Notes: generated by a model from the sequence alone, not told the origin. A stretch of DNA of 64,000 nucleotides from Enterobacter sp. ENT03 (GCF_019218745.1 NZ_JAHUXA010000005.1:1-64000), one strand, 5' to 3'. Counted from the stretch's first letter, positions 53,441 through 64,000 are shown. Numbers and translations: made by a program.

Positions 53441-53855
53441 ATATTTATCCTCTGGTACAAAAATCTATGCATTATTTTTATTAAGGTAAGAAGGAATTAT
53501 CAGACTAATTAGCCGACGCCATTAACCCCGGATAACGAACCAGATACAAATAAAACGAGATTCAGTATAAGCAGCAGGCTGGGATCGCGCATTGTGGCAT
53601 TGCTCAATTCATTCGTTACAAAAAACAAAGTTATTGAGCATCTGCACAAACTGCTGGGCGCTGATGCACATATTTTTATATTGCCTGCCCCGTCCGGCCT
53701 GCCACGGCGGCAATGAGTGATTCAGCTCACATTATTAAGCACCGACACCTGACATGCTTTATTTCATTACCGATCGCTTTAAATATTAATAATCAGAAAA
53801 CGCTTCTGAAATGACTATTTTTTGCCACATATAATTGACTGGAGAATACTGGACA
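53441..53855. promoter_or_regulatory. garP / garD divergent control region
   Basis: 415 bases without a gene, A+T-rich near garD. Contains a CRP site (53717-53732) and divergent promoters. The galactarate activator CdaR (SdaR) would bind here, but I do not see its exact sites. Confidence 0.6.
53717..53732. promoter_or_regulatory. CRP-binding site, garP/garD
   Basis: AGTGA-N6-TCACA, nine of ten core positions, in the divergent intergenic region. Confidence 0.7.
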
Positions 53856-55427
53856 ATGGCCGACATCGAAATCAGGCAATATTCGCCGGCAGCGTTTTAT
53901 ATTAAGGTTCATGACACTGATAACGTCGCGATTATTGTCAACGACAATGGGTTAAAAGCCGGTACCCGTTTCCCGGATGGCCTTGAACTCATTGAGCATA
54001 TCCCGCAGGGGCATAAAGTGGCGCTGACCGACATTCCGGCACACGGCGAGATCATCCGTTACGGGGAAGTGATCGGTTACGCGGTGCGTGATGTCGCGCG
54101 CGGCAGCTGGATCGACGAATCGACCGTTGAACTGCCGCAGGCCCCGCCGCTGAATACCCTGCCGCTGGCGACCCGCGTACCTGAGCCTTTACCGCCGCTG
54201 ACGGGTTACACCTTCGAAGGCTACCGTAACGCGGATGGCAGCGTCGGCACGAAAAACCTGCTCGGCATTACCACCAGCGTGCACTGCGTGGCGGGCGTGG
54301 TGGATTACGTGGTCAAAATTATCGAACGGGATTTGCTGCCGAAATACCCGAACGTCGATGGCGTGGTCGGCCTGAATCACCTTTACGGCTGCGGCGTGGC
54401 GATCAACGCACCGGCGGCGGTGATCCCGATCCGCACCATCCACAATATTTCTCTTAACCCGAACTTCGGCGGCGAAGTAATGGTGGTTGGTCTCGGCTGT
54501 GAAAAACTCCAGCCGGAGCGTCTGCTGGAAGGGACCAGCGATGTGCTGGCGATCCCGGCTGACGGTGCCAGCATCGTGCGCCTGCAGGATGAGCAACATG
54601 TCGGCTTTAAATCGATGGTGGAGGACATTCTTGCCGTGGCGGAGCGCCATCTGGCAAAACTGAACCTGCGCCAGCGCGAAACCTGCCCCGCCTCCGATCT
54701 GGTGGTCGGCACCCAGTGCGGCGGCAGCGATGCGTTTTCCGGCGTGACGGCGAACCCGGCAGTGGGCTATGCCTCAGATCTGCTGGTGCGCTGCGGCGCG
54801 ACGGTGATGTTTTCTGAAGTCACCGAAGTGCGCGATGCCATCCATCTGCTGACCCCGCGCGCCATCAATGAAGAGGTCGGCAAACGCCTGCTCGAAGAGA
54901 TGGCCTGGTACGATAATTACCTCGATCTCGGCAAAACCGACCGCAGCGCCAACCCGTCGCCGGGCAACAAAAAAGGCGGCCTGGCGAACGTGGTGGAAAA
55001 AGCCCTCGGCTCTATCGCCAAATCCGGCCAGAGCGCTATTTCAGAGGTGCTGTCACCGGGTCAGCGCCCGACAAAACGCGGCCTGATTTACGCCGCCACC
55101 CCGGCCAGCGACTTTGTCTGCGGCACGCAGCAGGTGGCATCCGGCATCACCGTGCAGGTGTTTACGACCGGTCGCGGAACGCCTTACGGTCTGATGGCGG
55201 TGCCAGTGATCAAAATGGCGACCCGCACCGAACTGGCGAATCGCTGGTATGACTTAATGGACATCAACGCGGGCACCATCGCCACCGGGGAAGAAACCAT
55301 CGCGGACGTGGGCTGGAAGCTGTTCCACTTTATTCTGGATGTCGCCAGCGGCCGCAAGAAAACTTTCTCGGATCAATGGGGTTTGCATAACCAACTGGCG
55401 GTGTTTAACCCGGCACCGGTGACCTGA
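53856..55427 (+). CDS. garD: GarD, galactarate dehydratase
   Basis: 523 residues from ATG 53856, same as E. coli. SAF domain (about 10-90, [21 protein letters not shown]...), then the UxaA-type catalytic region: [83 protein letters not shown]. Fe2+ enzyme dehydrating galactarate to 5-keto-4-deoxyglucarate (GarL substrate). Frame opens at 53835, but GGAGA sits before this start. Divergent from garP. Confidence 0.95.
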   Translation: MADIEIRQYSPAAFYIKVHDTDNVAIIVNDNGLKAGTRFPDGLELIEHIPQGHKVALTDIPAHGEIIRYGEVIGYAVRDVARGSWIDESTVELPQAPPLNTLPLATRVPEPLPPLTGYTFEGYRNADGSVGTKNLLGITTSVHCVAGVVDYVVKIIERDLLPKYPNVDGVVGLNHLYGCGVAINAPAAVIPIRTIHNISLNPNFGGEVMVVGLGCEKLQPERLLEGTSDVLAIPADGASIVRLQDEQHVGFKSMVEDILAVAERHLAKLNLRQRETCPASDLVVGTQCGGSDAFSGVTANPAVGYASDLLVRCGATVMFSEVTEVRDAIHLLTPRAINEEVGKRLLEEMAWYDNYLDLGKTDRSANPSPGNKKGGLANVVEKALGSIAKSGQSAISEVLSPGQRPTKRGLIYAATPASDFVCGTQQVASGITVQVFTTGRGTPYGLMAVPVIKMATRTELANRWYDLMDINAGTIATGEETIADVGWKLFHFILDVASGRKKTFSDQWGLHNQLAVFNPAPVT

Positions 55428-55880
55428 TCCGGGAAACTGTCATCCGTTCCAGGCCCGGCACGCTTGCGCCGCCGGGCATTTCTGCACGCTACCCGCCCTT
55501 TCAGAGATGATTTTTAACGTTTAACTAACCGCCCTTCCCCTCTGCTTCTGTACAGACCTGCGCGTGCAAATTCTCTTAAGGCCACTAACACAATAATGCG
55601 CGCTGAAACGTCTCCGCTACGCTTTCATTCTATTTCTTTTGCGAAAGAGATCTCACTTCTTTTATCTTCCGTTTTATTTTTACAGCGTACTAAAACAGTA
55701 TAAACAGAAACGAATCGAAATCAACAAACCGGAGTGGTTTTATAAAAACAGGAAAGTGAAACCTCTTTCTGAGCGAATTTGATGCCAGAAACGCCCTGCG
55801 TAAAACGGCGTTTATGCCGTGTTGCTGGTGCCGGAAAGCGGCGTGCGGCGGTACGTCTCAACGTTAAAAAGGATGATGCG
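55428..55880. other. garD-agaV intergenic region with REP and AgaR-like operator
   Basis: No gene supported over 450 bases. 55453-55482 is a REP after garD (CCCGGCACGCTTGCGCCGCCGGGC). The middle (55500-55700) is AT-rich, promoter-like, and holds CTTTTGCGAAAGAG (55634-55647). An operator-like GAAACGAATCGAAA lies at 55707-55720. E. coli has prlF-yhaV and agaR-kbaZ between garD and agaV; none of these is recognisable. Confidence 0.6.
55706..55720. promoter_or_regulatory. Putative AgaR-type (DeoR-family) operator
   Basis: AGAAACGAATCGAAA resembles the AgaR consensus (CTTTC/GAAAC repeats spaced like GAAACGAAAYGAAA). It is upstream of agaV although agaR is not in the window. By eye only. Confidence 0.45.
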
Positions 55881-56354
55881 ATGCCAAACATTGTTTTAAG
55901 TCGGATTGACGAGCGATTGATCCACGGCCAGGTGGGTGTGCAGTGGGTAGGGTTTGCAGGAGCGAATCTGGTGCTGGTAGCAAATGACGAGGCGTCACGG
56001 GATGCCGTACAGCAAAACCTGATGGAAATGGTGCTAGCTGAAGGGATCGACGTGCGCTTCTGGCCCCTGCAAAAAGTGATCGACAGCATTCATCGTGCCG
56101 CTGATCGGCAAAAAATCCTGCTGGTATGCAAATCACCTGCGGATTTTCTGACATTGGTTGAAGGCGGAGTGCCGATCAAACGTATCAACGTCGGCAATAT
56201 GCATTACGGCGCCGGTAAGCAGCAAATAGCTAAAACAGTGTCGGTAGATGCCAGGGACATTACAGCCTTCAACGGCCTGAAAGCCGCCGGTGTGGCGTGC
56301 TTTGTGCAGGGTGTGCCCACAGAAGCCGAACAGGATCTCTTCAAACTTATTTGA
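55881..56354 (+). CDS. agaV: AgaV, PTS IIB (mannose family)
   Basis: 157 residues from ATG 55881 after AAAAGGATG. PTS sorbose/mannose IIB. Phospho-accepting His15 in SRIDERLIHGQVGVQW, then VGFAGANLVLVANDEASRD. By similarity it belongs to the N-acetylgalactosamine/galactosamine system (AgaV). Takes phosphate from a IIA (AgaF, missing here). Followed in tight order by agaW and agaE. Confidence 0.91.
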   Translation: MPNIVLSRIDERLIHGQVGVQWVGFAGANLVLVANDEASRDAVQQNLMEMVLAEGIDVRFWPLQKVIDSIHRAADRQKILLVCKSPADFLTLVEGGVPIKRINVGNMHYGAGKQQIAKTVSVDARDITAFNGLKAAGVACFVQGVPTEAEQDLFKLI

Positions 56355-56364
56355 GGGAAACGTT

Positions 56365-57144
56365 ATGGAAATGAGTTTGTTACAAGCCACAGGACTGGGC
56401 ATTCTCGCCTTTATCGCCGGACTCGATATGTTTAACGGTCTGACACACATGCATCGCCCGGTGGTACTTGGGCCGCTCGTGGGGCTGATTTTAGGCGACC
56501 TGCACACCGGAATTTTGACCGGCGGTACGCTGGAACTGGTGTGGATGGGACTGGCGCCACTGGCGGGCGCGCAACCGCCGAATGTGATTATCGGCACCAT
56601 CGTCGGTACCACGTTTGCCATTACCACCGGGGTTAAACCGGAAGTGGCGGTGGGCGTCGCCGTCCCCTTTGCCGTCGCGGTGCAAATGGGGATTACCTTC
56701 CTGTTTTCGGTCATGTCCGGCGTGATGGCGCGCTGCGACAACATGGCGGCGAATGCCGATACGGTCGGCATTGAGCGAGTCAACTATCTGGCACTCCTCG
56801 CCCTGGGGGTGTTCTATTTTCTCTGTGCGTTTCTGCCCATTTACTTTGGCGCAGAGCACGCGAAAGCCGCGATTGACGTGCTCCCTGCCCGCTTGATTGA
56901 CGGCCTCGGCGTGGCGGGCGGGATCATGCCAGCGATTGGATTTGCTGTGCTGCTCAAAATCATGATGAAGAACGTTTACATCCCCTATTTCATTTTAGGG
57001 TTTGTGGCGGCGGCATGGCTCAAATTGCCAGTGCTGGCCATTGCTGGCGCGGCGCTGGCCATGGCGATGATCGATTTTGTGCGTAAAGACACGCCGCCCG
57101 CCGCGCCCCGTACTCAGCAAGAGGAGTTTGAAGATGGAATCTGA
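56365..57144 (+). CDS. agaW: AgaW, PTS IIC (mannose family)
   Basis: 259 residues from ATG 56365 (GAGGG upstream). Membrane IIC: GLDMFNGLTHMHRPVVLGPLVGLILGDLHTGILTGGTLELVWMGLAPLAGAQPPN (several helices), then more helices to 245. In E. coli K-12 agaW is truncated; here the full-length frame is intact. Start of agaE lies 11 bases before its stop. Confidence 0.9.
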   Translation: MEMSLLQATGLGILAFIAGLDMFNGLTHMHRPVVLGPLVGLILGDLHTGILTGGTLELVWMGLAPLAGAQPPNVIIGTIVGTTFAITTGVKPEVAVGVAVPFAVAVQMGITFLFSVMSGVMARCDNMAANADTVGIERVNYLALLALGVFYFLCAFLPIYFGAEHAKAAIDVLPARLIDGLGVAGGIMPAIGFAVLLKIMMKNVYIPYFILGFVAAAWLKLPVLAIAGAALAMAMIDFVRKDTPPAAPRTQQEEFEDGI

Positions 57145-58003
57145 TCAATCCACTCTGGAAACGCAGGTGTCACCCGCCTTTGAGGATCCTGACGACAATA
57201 CTTATGAAGATCAGCGGATTGGCGCAGCGCTGACGAAGCAGGATATAAACCGTGTCGCCTGGCGATCGATGCTACTTCAGGCTTCATTTAACTATGAACG
57301 CATGCAGGCCTCTGGTTGGCTTTACGGTTTGCTTCCTGCGCTGAAAAAAATCCACACCAACCCACGCGATCTGGCGCGATCCATGAAAGGCCATATGGGA
57401 TTTTTCAATACGCATCCTTTTCTGGTGACCTTTGTGATTGGCATTATCCTGGCAATGGAGCGCTCAAAGCAGGATGTGAACAGTATTCAGAGCACCAAAA
57501 TTGCCGTCGGCGCACCGCTGGGCGGCATTGGTGATGCGATGTTCTGGCTGACCTTGTTGCCGATTTGCGGCGGTATCGGCGCAAGCCTGGCGTTACAAGG
57601 CTCCCTTCTGGGCGCGGTGATCTTTCTGCTGATGTTTAACGTGGTGCACCTCGCGTTGCGGTTCGGTCTTGCGCACTATGCGTACCGCATGGGCGTGGCA
57701 GCGATCCCGTTAATCAAAGCGAACACGCGCAAAGTAGGCCATGCGGCATCGATTGTCGGGATGACGGTGATTGGTGCCCTGGTCGCAACCTATGTCCGTT
57801 TGAATACGACGCTGGAAATCACCGCCGGTGATGCGGTGGTGAAGTTGCAGACCGATGTTATCGATAAACTCATGCCGGCGTTTTTGCCTCTGGTCTATAC
57901 GCTGACCATGTTCTGGCTGGTACGTCGCGGCTGGAGTCCACTGCGGCTGATCGTGCTCACCGTTGCGCTCGCTATCGTCGGTAAGTTCTGTCATTTCCTT
58001 TAA
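57134..58003 (+). CDS. agaE: AgaE, PTS IID (mannose family)
   Basis: 289 residues. IID component: N-terminal cytoplasmic part, LTKQDINRVAWRSMLLQASFNYERMQ (about 34-60), then GHMGFFNTHPFLVTFVIGI, VGAPLGGIGDAMFWLTLLPI. It overlaps agaW by 11 bases. With AgaW it forms the membrane part of the N-acetylgalactosamine or galactosamine PTS, or a related sugar; substrate not certain. Followed by a hairpin (58035-58063). Confidence 0.9.
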   Translation: MESDQSTLETQVSPAFEDPDDNTYEDQRIGAALTKQDINRVAWRSMLLQASFNYERMQASGWLYGLLPALKKIHTNPRDLARSMKGHMGFFNTHPFLVTFVIGIILAMERSKQDVNSIQSTKIAVGAPLGGIGDAMFWLTLLPICGGIGASLALQGSLLGAVIFLLMFNVVHLALRFGLAHYAYRMGVAAIPLIKANTRKVGHAASIVGMTVIGALVATYVRLNTTLEITAGDAVVKLQTDVIDKLMPAFLPLVYTLTMFWLVRRGWSPLRLIVLTVALAIVGKFCHFL

Positions 58004-58034
58004 ATCGCCGGGGAGCAGACCCCTTGCGAGCCGC

Positions 58035-58063
58035 CAGGCCTACGGTGTCACACGGTAGGCCTG
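58035..58063. terminator. Hairpin after agaE
   Basis: CAGGCCTAC (58035-58043) / GTAGGCCTG (58055-58063), 11-base loop region. It separates the aga and gat units; no T run. Confidence 0.55.
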
Positions 58064-58127
58064 TGCAAAGGTCGCGCGGCCAGGCTGACTTACCAAAACT
58101 TTCAAAAACCTCCATTTACTTTCGTGA

Positions 58128-59072
<945 letters not shown>

Positions 59073-59159
59073 CCAGAAGCAGGATCACGAAAAAAGCTAT
59101 TACTCTTTGCCATAAATGCAAAATATTACGAACATAAACAGAAGGTATCGGAGATAAAA

Positions 59160-60449
59160 GTGAAAGAGATCATCTCTCGTCATAAAGCCGGGGAGCATTC
59201 AGGTATCTGTTCCGTCTGCTCGGCCCATCCGCTGGTCATCGAGTCTGCTCTGCGGTTCGACCTCAACACCGACCAAAAGGTATTGATTGAAGCCACCTCC
59301 AACCAGGTCAATCAGTTTGGCGGCTATACCGGCATGAAGCCCGCTGATTTTCGCGAATTTGTTTACCACATTGCGCAGGAGGTGGGATTTCCCCGTGAAA
59401 GGCTGATCCTGGGGGGCGATCACCTCGGCCCTAACTGTTGGCAAAACGAACCCGCCGCGTCAGCGATGGAAAAGTCGGTTGAACTGATTAAGGCCTATGT
59501 CGAAGCCGGATTCAGCAAAATACACCTTGATGCGTCTATGTCCTGTGCCGACGACCCTACCCCGCTCGATCCCCAGACCGTTGCGGATCGCGCCGCCGTG
59601 CTGTGCCAGGCCGCCGAAGCGGTGGCAACAGACGAGCAAAAACGCCATCTGACCTATGTGATCGGCACCGAAGTTCCCGTTCCCGGCGGCGAGGCCAGCG
59701 CCATCGGCACCGTCCATGTCACACGTGAAGAGGACGCCGCCCGCACGCTGGAAACCCATCAGATTGCGTTTCGCCGGATCGGGCTTGAAGAGGCCTTAAC
59801 CCGCGTCATTGCTATCGTCGTACAGCCCGGTGTGGAGTTCGATCACACCCAGATTATTCACTACCAGCCGGAGGCAGCGAAAGCGCTGTCGGCATGGATT
59901 AGTAGTACGCCGATGGTTTATGAAGCGCATTCCACCGACTACCAGACACGGCAGGCCTATCGTGCGCTGGTACGCGATCACTATGCCATTCTGAAAGTCG
60001 GTCCGGCGCTGACGTTCGCCCTGCGCGAAGCCATTTTCGCCCTCGCGCAAATGGAAAACCAACTGATTGTGCCCGAGCAGCGCAGCCGCGTGCTGGAGGT
60101 GATTGATGAAGTCATGCTCAACGAGCCGGGCTACTGGAAAAAGTATTACCGTCCGACCTGGAGCCAGGCGATGGTGGATATTCATTTCAGCCTTTCCGAT
60201 CGCATTCGTTACTACTGGCCGCATCCCCGTATTCGCCAGAGCGTGGAAAAACTTATCACCAATCTTGACGGCGTTACCCTCCCGCTGGGCCTGATTAGCC
60301 AGTTTATGCCCGTACAGTTTGAGCGTCTGGCGGAGGGCACCCTGACAGCCACCCCGCACAACCTGATCATCGATAAAATTCAGGACGTTTTACGCGCGTA
60401 TCGCTTTGGCTGCGTAGCGGAAACGGTCAACACCCCGGAGACAGTATGA
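59160..60449 (+). CDS. gatZ: GatZ, tagatose-bisphosphate aldolase non-catalytic subunit
   Basis: 429 residues (E. coli GatZ 420). KbaZ/GatZ family: [81 protein letters not shown]. Stabilises GatY and needed for full activity. Start is GTG (59160) with GGAG upstream. 87 bases after gatY; overlaps gatA by ATGA. Confidence 0.93.
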   Translation: MKEIISRHKAGEHSGICSVCSAHPLVIESALRFDLNTDQKVLIEATSNQVNQFGGYTGMKPADFREFVYHIAQEVGFPRERLILGGDHLGPNCWQNEPAASAMEKSVELIKAYVEAGFSKIHLDASMSCADDPTPLDPQTVADRAAVLCQAAEAVATDEQKRHLTYVIGTEVPVPGGEASAIGTVHVTREEDAARTLETHQIAFRRIGLEEALTRVIAIVVQPGVEFDHTQIIHYQPEAAKALSAWISSTPMVYEAHSTDYQTRQAYRALVRDHYAILKVGPALTFALREAIFALAQMENQLIVPEQRSRVLEVIDEVMLNEPGYWKKYYRPTWSQAMVDIHFSLSDRIRYYWPHPRIRQSVEKLITNLDGVTLPLGLISQFMPVQFERLAEGTLTATPHNLIIDKIQDVLRAYRFGCVAETVNTPETV

Positions 60450-60910
60450 GTCAGATTTTTGTTCGCACCGGCATTGAATTCAGCACCTGCCAGCACGCGC
60501 TGGCACACATTGGCGAGGAGATGCTGGCGAAAGGCGTGGTGCACGAAAGTTACCCTCAGGCACTTCTGGATCGGGAAGCCACTTTCCCGACGGGCATTGC
60601 GCTGGAGCATCACGCCGTGGCCATCCCGCACTGCGAGGCCGTTCATGCCAAATCACCGGCGATTTACCTGATCCGCCCCGCCAGGCCGGTGAGTTTTCAG
60701 CAGGCGGATGATGATAAAGACATTGGCGTGTCGTTGATCATCGCCCTGATCGTTGAAAACCCGGCGGCGCAATTAAAACTTCTGCGTCGGCTTTTTAGCG
60801 CGTTGCAAAATCCGCACACCCTGGATGCCCTCTTAACCGCACCCGATACCGAACTGGCGGCGCTTTTCCAGGAAACCCTATTAGAAGCAGAGTCATGCGC
60901 ACAGGCATGA
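60446..60910 (+). CDS. gatA: GatA, galactitol PTS IIA
   Basis: 154 residues, PTS_EIIA_2 (fructose/galactitol). Phospho-His62 in [18 protein letters not shown]. It accepts phosphate from HPr and passes it to GatB. The start is coupled to the gatZ stop. It is the only IIA gene in this region. Confidence 0.93.
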   Translation: MSQIFVRTGIEFSTCQHALAHIGEEMLAKGVVHESYPQALLDREATFPTGIALEHHAVAIPHCEAVHAKSPAIYLIRPARPVSFQQADDDKDIGVSLIIALIVENPAAQLKLLRRLFSALQNPHTLDALLTAPDTELAALFQETLLEAESCAQA

Positions 60911-60939
60911 CAATTTACTGATAATAAAAGGAATACCCT

Positions 60940-61224
60940 ATGAAACGTAAAATAATTGTGGCCTGTGGCGGCGCGGTAGCGACCTCGACGATGGCTGCGG
61001 AAGAAATCAAAGAACTGTGTGAAGCCAACAATATCGTGCTCGATCTGGTGCAGTGCCGGGTTACTGAAATCGAAACCTACATGGATGGCGCCGATCTTAT
61101 CTGCACCACCGCTCGCGTAGACCGGACGTTTGGCACCATCCCGGTGGTACACGGAATGCCGTTCGTTTCCGGCGTAGGCATCGAAGCTTTACAGCAAAAA
61201 ATCCTGACTATTCTGCAGGGGTGA
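60940..61224 (+). CDS. gatB: GatB, galactitol PTS IIB
   Basis: 94 residues. Rossmann-like IIB with phospho-Cys9 in [41 protein letters not shown] follows. It phosphorylates galactitol through GatC. gatC starts four bases after. Confidence 0.93.
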   Translation: MKRKIIVACGGAVATSTMAAEEIKELCEANNIVLDLVQCRVTEIETYMDGADLICTTARVDRTFGTIPVVHGMPFVSGVGIEALQQKILTILQG

Positions 61225-61228
61225 CGCC

Positions 61229-62602
61229 ATGTTTAGCGAAATAATGCGTTATATCCTCGACTTAGGGCCAACGGTCATGTTGCCGCTGGTGATCATCCTC
61301 TTTTCAAAACTGCTGGGCATGAAGCTCGGGGATTGCTTTAAGTCCGGTTTACATATTGGCATCGGCTTTGTCGGTATTGGGCTTGTGATCGGTCTGATGC
61401 TCGACTCCATCGGACCGGCGGCAAAAGCCATGGCGGAGCAGTTTCAGATCAACCTGCATGTGGTGGACATCGGCTGGCCCGGCTCATCACCGATGACCTG
61501 GGCGTCGCAGATCGCGCTGATCGCCATTCCGCTGGCGATTGGCGTCAATATTGTCATGCTGATGACCCGAATGACACGGGTCGTTAACGTCGATATTTGG
61601 AACATCTGGCACATGACCTTTACCGGCGCAATGCTGCATCTGGCGACCGGCTCTTACTGGTTAGGTATTCTGGGCGTCGTGGTTCATGCCGCGTTCGTCT
61701 ATAAACTGGGGGACTGGTTTGCCAAAGATACGCGCGATTTCTTCGGCCTTGAGGGGATTGCTATTCCGCACGGCTCGTCGGCTTATCTCGGGCCGGTGGC
61801 GGTACTGGTGGATTTCATTATTGAAAAAATCCCCGGTCTTAACCGCATTCATTTCAGCGCCGACGATGTGCAAAAACGCTTTGGCCCGTTCGGTGAGCCG
61901 GTCACGGTGGGCTTTGTCATGGGGCTGGTCATCGGCCTGCTGGCGGGTTATGACGCCAAAGGCGTGCTGCAACTGGCGGTGAAAACGGCTGCGGTAATGC
62001 TGCTGATGCCGCGCGTGATTAAACCCATCATGGATGGCCTGACGCCGATTGCCAAACATGCCCGTAAACGCTTACAGGCTAAATTTGGTGGCCAGGAGTT
62101 CTTAATCGGCCTCGATCCCGCGTTGCTGCTCGGTCATACCTCGGTGGTCTCCGCCAGCCTGATTTTCATCCCGCTGACCATTCTGGTGGCCGTACTGGTG
62201 CCGGGCAATCAGGTGTTGCCTTTTGGCGACCTGGCAACCATTGGCTTCTTTGTGGCGATGGCGGTGGCGGTGCATCAGGGCAACCTGTTCCGCACACTGA
62301 TCTCCGGCGTCATCATCATGGGCATTACGCTATGGATTGCCACGCAGACTATCGGTTTACACACTCAACTGGCTGCTAATGCAGGCACGCTGAAGGCGGG
62401 CGGCATGGTGGCGTCGATGGACCAGGGCGGTTCGCCCATTACCTGGCTGCTGATCCAGCTTTTCACCTGGCAGAACGTGGTCGGTTTTGTGGTCATCGCC
62501 ACCCTTTATCTGGCGGGTGTCCTGCTCACCTGGCGTCGAGCACGCAACGTCGAGGCCGCTGAAAAAGCCGCCGCAACCCAACAGAGTCAGACCGTTTCTT
62601 AA
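61229..62602 (+). CDS. gatC: GatC, galactitol PTS IIC
   Basis: 457 residues, EIIC-GAT family with about ten helices (GPTVMLPLVIILFSKLLGMKLG; GHTSVVSASLIFIPLTILVAV). Brings in galactitol as galactitol 1-phosphate. Ends with a basic cytoplasmic tail. Confidence 0.93.
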   Translation: MFSEIMRYILDLGPTVMLPLVIILFSKLLGMKLGDCFKSGLHIGIGFVGIGLVIGLMLDSIGPAAKAMAEQFQINLHVVDIGWPGSSPMTWASQIALIAIPLAIGVNIVMLMTRMTRVVNVDIWNIWHMTFTGAMLHLATGSYWLGILGVVVHAAFVYKLGDWFAKDTRDFFGLEGIAIPHGSSAYLGPVAVLVDFIIEKIPGLNRIHFSADDVQKRFGPFGEPVTVGFVMGLVIGLLAGYDAKGVLQLAVKTAAVMLLMPRVIKPIMDGLTPIAKHARKRLQAKFGGQEFLIGLDPALLLGHTSVVSASLIFIPLTILVAVLVPGNQVLPFGDLATIGFFVAMAVAVHQGNLFRTLISGVIIMGITLWIATQTIGLHTQLAANAGTLKAGGMVASMDQGGSPITWLLIQLFTWQNVVGFVVIATLYLAGVLLTWRRARNVEAAEKAAATQQSQTVS

Positions 62603-62647
62603 CTTACCGGGGGACGCGTGATCCCCCTTCCATCTCTGGAGAACATT

Positions 62648-63691
62648 ATGAAAGCAGTGGTGATCCACGCTGAGGGAGACGTGCGCGTTGAAGAACGCCC
62701 CATACCGCAGGTTCAGGCCGATGACGACGTGCTGGTGAAGGTCATTAGCGCCGGGCTTTGCGGTTCCGATATTCCGCGTATTTTTGCTCAGGGTGCACAC
62801 TATTATCCCATCACGTTAGGGCACGAATTCAGCGGTTACGTTGAGTCTTATGGCGCAGGCGTCACTGATATTCAGCCTGGTGATGCCGTTGCCTGCGTAC
62901 CCTTGCTGCCGTGCTTTGACTGCCCTCCATGCCAGCGAGGCTATTTTTCGCTCTGCAAGCAGTACCAGTTTGTTGGCTCGCGCAGTGAAGGCGGTAACGC
63001 GGAATACGTGGTAGTGAAACGGGCTAATCTGTTCCGTCTGCCCGCCGATTTACCCATTGAAGACGGGGCGTTTATTGAGCCGATTACCGTCGGGCTGCAC
63101 GCGTTCCATCTGGCACAGGGATGCGAGGGCAAAAACGTGATTATCGTCGGCGCGGGCACCATCGGCCTGCTGGCGATGCAATGCGCCCGCGAGCTGGGGG
63201 CAGCAAGCGTGACGGCCATTGATGTCAATCCGCAAAAGCTGGCGCTGGCAAAAGCATTGGGCGCGACTTATGTTTTCAACAGCCTGGAAATGAGTGCCAG
63301 CGAGATACAGGCGGCGCTGGCGGATGTGCAGTTTGACCAACTGGTGCTGGAGACGGCAGGCAACCCGAAAACGGTATCGCTGGCCATTGAAATTGCCGGG
63401 CCGCGCGCGCAACTGGCGCTGGTGGGTACTCTGCACCACGATCTGACACTGCCCCAGACGGTCTTCGGACAGATCCTGCGTAAAGAGCTTACGCTTATTG
63501 GTAGCTGGATGAACTACTCCAGCCCCTGGCCGGGTGACGAATGGCAAACAGCAGCCCGCCTGCTGGCAGAAAAACGCCTCCAGCTTGAACCGCTGATCGC
63601 CCATCGCGGCGATGCAGAAAGCTTTGCCAGCGCGGTTAAAGCCCTGAATGGCGCGCCCATGCAGGGAAAAATAATGCTCAAGCTGGACTGA
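62648..63691 (+). CDS. gatD: GatD, galactitol-1-phosphate 5-dehydrogenase
   Basis: 347 residues, zinc medium-chain dehydrogenase. Oxidises galactitol 1-phosphate to tagatose 6-phosphate with NAD+. Catalytic Zn: Cys38 in GLCGSDIPRIF and His59 in TLGHEFSGY. Structural Zn: CVPLLPCFDCPPCQRGYFSLC. Nucleotide loop VIIVGAGTIGLLAMQCA. Start ATG 62648 after GGAGAAC; E. coli length 346. Confidence 0.94.
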   Translation: MKAVVIHAEGDVRVEERPIPQVQADDDVLVKVISAGLCGSDIPRIFAQGAHYYPITLGHEFSGYVESYGAGVTDIQPGDAVACVPLLPCFDCPPCQRGYFSLCKQYQFVGSRSEGGNAEYVVVKRANLFRLPADLPIEDGAFIEPITVGLHAFHLAQGCEGKNVIIVGAGTIGLLAMQCARELGAASVTAIDVNPQKLALAKALGATYVFNSLEMSASEIQAALADVQFDQLVLETAGNPKTVSLAIEIAGPRAQLALVGTLHHDLTLPQTVFGQILRKELTLIGSWMNYSSPWPGDEWQTAARLLAEKRLQLEPLIAHRGDAESFASAVKALNGAPMQGKIMLKLD

Positions 63692-63696
63692 CCTCA

Positions 63697-63721
63697 TGAG
63701 CCAGCAACCTGCGCTGGCTCA
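63697..63721 (+). terminator. Hairpin after gatD
   Basis: TGAGCCAGC (63697-63705) / GCTGGCTCA (63713-63721), separating gatD from gatR. Confidence 0.65.
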
Positions 63722-63801
63722 CATTCCCTTTCGAAATTTAGCGTTCACCTTTCGCAATCCTTCGATTAAACTAGGCGCAATTTATCGTCAGGCAAACTTG
63801 T

Positions 63802-64000
63802 ATGAATTCATTTGAGCGAAGGAACAAAATTGTTGACCTGATTAACACTCAGGGCAGCGTGCTGGTATTGGATCTCTCAAATACCTTTGGCATTTCAGAA
63901 GTGACCATCCGCGCCGATTTGCGACTGCTGGAAGAAAAGGGTCTGGTCACCCGCTTTCACGGCGGTGCGGCAAAACCGGGCAGCCATCTGGCAGAAGGCG
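63802..64000 (+). CDS. gatR: GatR, galactitol repressor (DeoR family), N-terminal part
   Basis: Open to the window end. MNSFERRNKIVDLINTQGSV, then LVLDLSNTFGISEVTIRADLRLLEEKG (HTH about 22-45) and VTRFHGGAA, the DeoR-family DNA-binding end. GatR represses gat until galactitol phosphate is present. Same direction as gatYZABCD, with CTTTCG elements (63728 and 63748) upstream that may be its own operators. Full length outside the window. Confidence 0.9.
   Translation, partial: MNSFERRNKIVDLINTQGSVLVLDLSNTFGISEVTIRADLRLLEEKGLVTRFHGGAAKPGSHLAEG

Noticed and set aside
53835-53855. Earlier start for garD
   Set aside because: Seven extra codons, not seen in the family; ATG 53856 gives exact E. coli length.
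55779-55880. N-terminal extension of AgaV or remnant of kbaZ
   Set aside because: Residues show no similarity to AgaV family start or to KbaZ; better ribosome site before 55881.

Overview
The window is chromosomal DNA of an enterobacterium of the Enterobacteriaceae, near Escherichia, Citrobacter, Enterobacter and Leclercia. Most of it follows the E. coli 69-71 min gene order (fadH-rlmG-ygjP-ygjQ-ygjR-alx-sstT-uxaA/C-exuT-exuR-yqjA-mzrA-yqjCDEK-yqjF-yqjG-yhaH-yhaJ-yhaK-yhaL-cyuA-cyuP-tdcGFEDCBA-rnpB-garKRLP-garD), with protein lengths and start sites close to those of E. coli. Species cannot be fixed from the sequence alone.

Left part (1-13 kb): the window opens inside the 3' end of an IS481-type element. 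Next comes a complete autoinducer-2 locus, lsrACDBFG on the minus strand and divergent lsrRK on the plus strand. fadH follows, bracketed by two different tandem REP arrays (40-bp and 58-bp units).

Middle (13-38 kb): core genes for rRNA methylation (rlmG), pH/Mn-controlled TerC protein Alx with its riboswitch, Ser/Thr uptake (sstT), hexuronate catabolism (uxaCA, exuT, exuR), the yqjA-mzrA envelope genes and the yqjCDEK membrane cluster. Between yqjG and yhaH, where E. coli has no gene, lies a pectin-fragment island of about 5 kb: oligogalacturonate lyase, a TogB-like periplasmic binding protein without a permease, a sugar isomerase-like protein, and a divergent 546-residue protein I do not recognise. 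That protein has the strand-helix pattern of a TIM barrel and is the best candidate for something undescribed. It sits near uxaCA/exuT, so the products (galacturonate, ketouronates) could feed neighbouring pathways.

Right part (38-64 kb): cysteine utilisation (cyuA, cyuP), the anaerobic threonine/serine operon tdcABCDEFG with a CRP site, rnpB followed by a partial duplication of its 3' end and terminator, the galactarate genes (garD, garPLRK), and then a tagatose/galactitol region. In that region an AgaVWE mannose-family PTS (IIB, IIC, IID, without an AgaF IIA, AgaR or sugar-processing aga genes) lies directly upstream of an intact gatYZABCD operon and the start of gatR, which is cut by the window end.

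The common theme is import and breakdown of hexuronates, aldarates, hexitols and amino acids under CRP and local repressors (LsrR, ExuR, GatR). Identifications rest on reading translated sequences against remembered family members. No database search was run.
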